From the NCBI GenBank assembly GCA_947447845.1, contig CANFNO010000181.1, forward strand, positions 1-6,233: DNA of 6,233 bases, in the 5' to 3' direction. Below, piece after piece: positions 5,904 through 6,233 of the stretch. The position numbers were made by a program, and so were the translations under genes. Below the pieces are notes generated by a model that saw only the letters and a program-made list of their open reading frames with translations, did no database searches and had not been told where the DNA came from. How positions within the stretch are numbered: position 1 is the stretch's first letter; each line of letters opens with the position of its first letter. This DNA is from Burkholderiales bacterium. GTDB taxonomy: Bacteria > Pseudomonadota > Gammaproteobacteria > Burkholderiales > Burkholderiaceae.

Positions 5904-6233
5904 TTAGGCCAGGATGGCCAGCACGCTGACAAACACCACTTTGATCAGCAGCCAGGTGCCCACCACCAGTGCCCACGATTTCCATTTCACACGCGGGCCG
6001 TTCCATGTGTTCTCGGCCAAAGTAAAGACCACGGCACAGGCTAGCCCAAATAGCAAACCCAACAAGGCCTGCATCAGTTTGAGCTGCCACCAGGGTTCGG
6101 GGCCATCGCCCACGGGCACGAAAACATGCACTGCCAAACCGAAGATCAGCCAGCGCGCCAGATAGCCCCACCAGCGGGTCCACCGCCCGGCACCTACCGG
6201 GGGCCAATGTGCATCATGCGGAGTGGTCGAGTG
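5904..6233 (-). CDS. Small integral membrane protein of unknown function, 5' partial
   Basis: The frame runs from the right window edge to a TAA at 5904-5906, giving 109 visible residues. No ATG or GTG is in frame in the first 32 codons. A TTG at 6135-6137 would fall inside the first hydrophobic segment, so the start is probably outside the window. The visible N-terminus is rich in Trp and Arg (RWTRWWGYLARW, 17-28), typical of a cytoplasmic or interfacial lead-in. Three hydrophobic stretches follow, at about residues 25-41, 52-74 and 86-108, the last reaching the C-terminus. Between the second and third lies a polar loop with ENTWNGPRVKWKSW (74-87). I do not recognise the family and see no catalytic motif. 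The protein appears to be a three-helix, or larger, inner-membrane protein. It converges on the MepS-like gene. Confidence 0.7.
   Translation of the reverse strand, partial: HSTTPHDAHWPPVGAGRWTRWWGYLARWLIFGLAVHVFVPVGDGPEPWWQLKLMQALLGLLFGLACAVVFTLAENTWNGPRVKWKSWALVVGTWLLIKVVFVSVLAILA

Noticed and set aside
5898..5910. GGCC-N5-GGCC as a terminator between the lipoprotein and the membrane protein genes
   Set aside because: A 4-bp stem with no T-run on either strand is too weak to call.

Overview
The window looks like an ordinary chromosomal segment of a betaproteobacterium, most likely Burkholderiales in or near Comamonadaceae (Rhodoferax/Polaromonas/Acidovorax-like). This is an inference from moderately high GC, dense packing, an E. 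coli-type (type 1) glutamate-cysteine ligase, an alanine/lysine-rich histone H1-like tail protein, an MFE-2-like short-chain dehydrogenase and a MepS-like lipoprotein. No tRNA, rRNA, CRISPR array, transposase, phage gene or toxin-antitoxin pair is visible, and nothing suggests recent transfer.

Layout. Positions 1-507 (+) hold the 3' part of a gene for a helical protein with a basic Ala/Lys/Arg tail; its start lies left of the window. It converges, with a 4-bp gap, on gshA (512-2050, -), glutathione biosynthesis step one. A 192-bp divergent intergenic region separates gshA from a membrane protein gene (2243-3457, +) with about seven TM helices and a GGDEF-like domain that has lost its active-site residues. 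A hairpin (3461-3482) lies between that gene and a convergent SDR gene (3515-4429, -) related to the 3-hydroxyacyl-CoA dehydrogenase domain of peroxisomal multifunctional enzyme type 2. A 75-bp divergent region with two overlapping inverted repeats leads to a NUDT19-like NUDIX hydrolase (4505-5380, +). Its stop overlaps the start of a MepS/Spr-like NlpC/P60 outer-membrane lipoprotein gene (5377-5889, +) as ATGA. The right end (5904-6233, -) is the 3' part of an unrecognised small membrane protein gene.

How the genes relate. The SDR and the NUDIX hydrolase both belong to families acting on acyl-CoA or CoA and share a short divergent control region, so a link in CoA-ester metabolism is plausible but unproven. 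NUDIX and the lipoprotein are almost certainly one transcription unit. gshA, the GGDEF-like protein and the basic-tail protein show no obvious shared pathway.

Every gap between genes is under 200 bp, so there is no long empty stretch. I see no convincing novel multi-gene system. The points most worth a second look are the degenerate GGDEF protein with a duplicated Shine-Dalgarno block, and the SDR/NUDIX pair with overlapping dyads between them.
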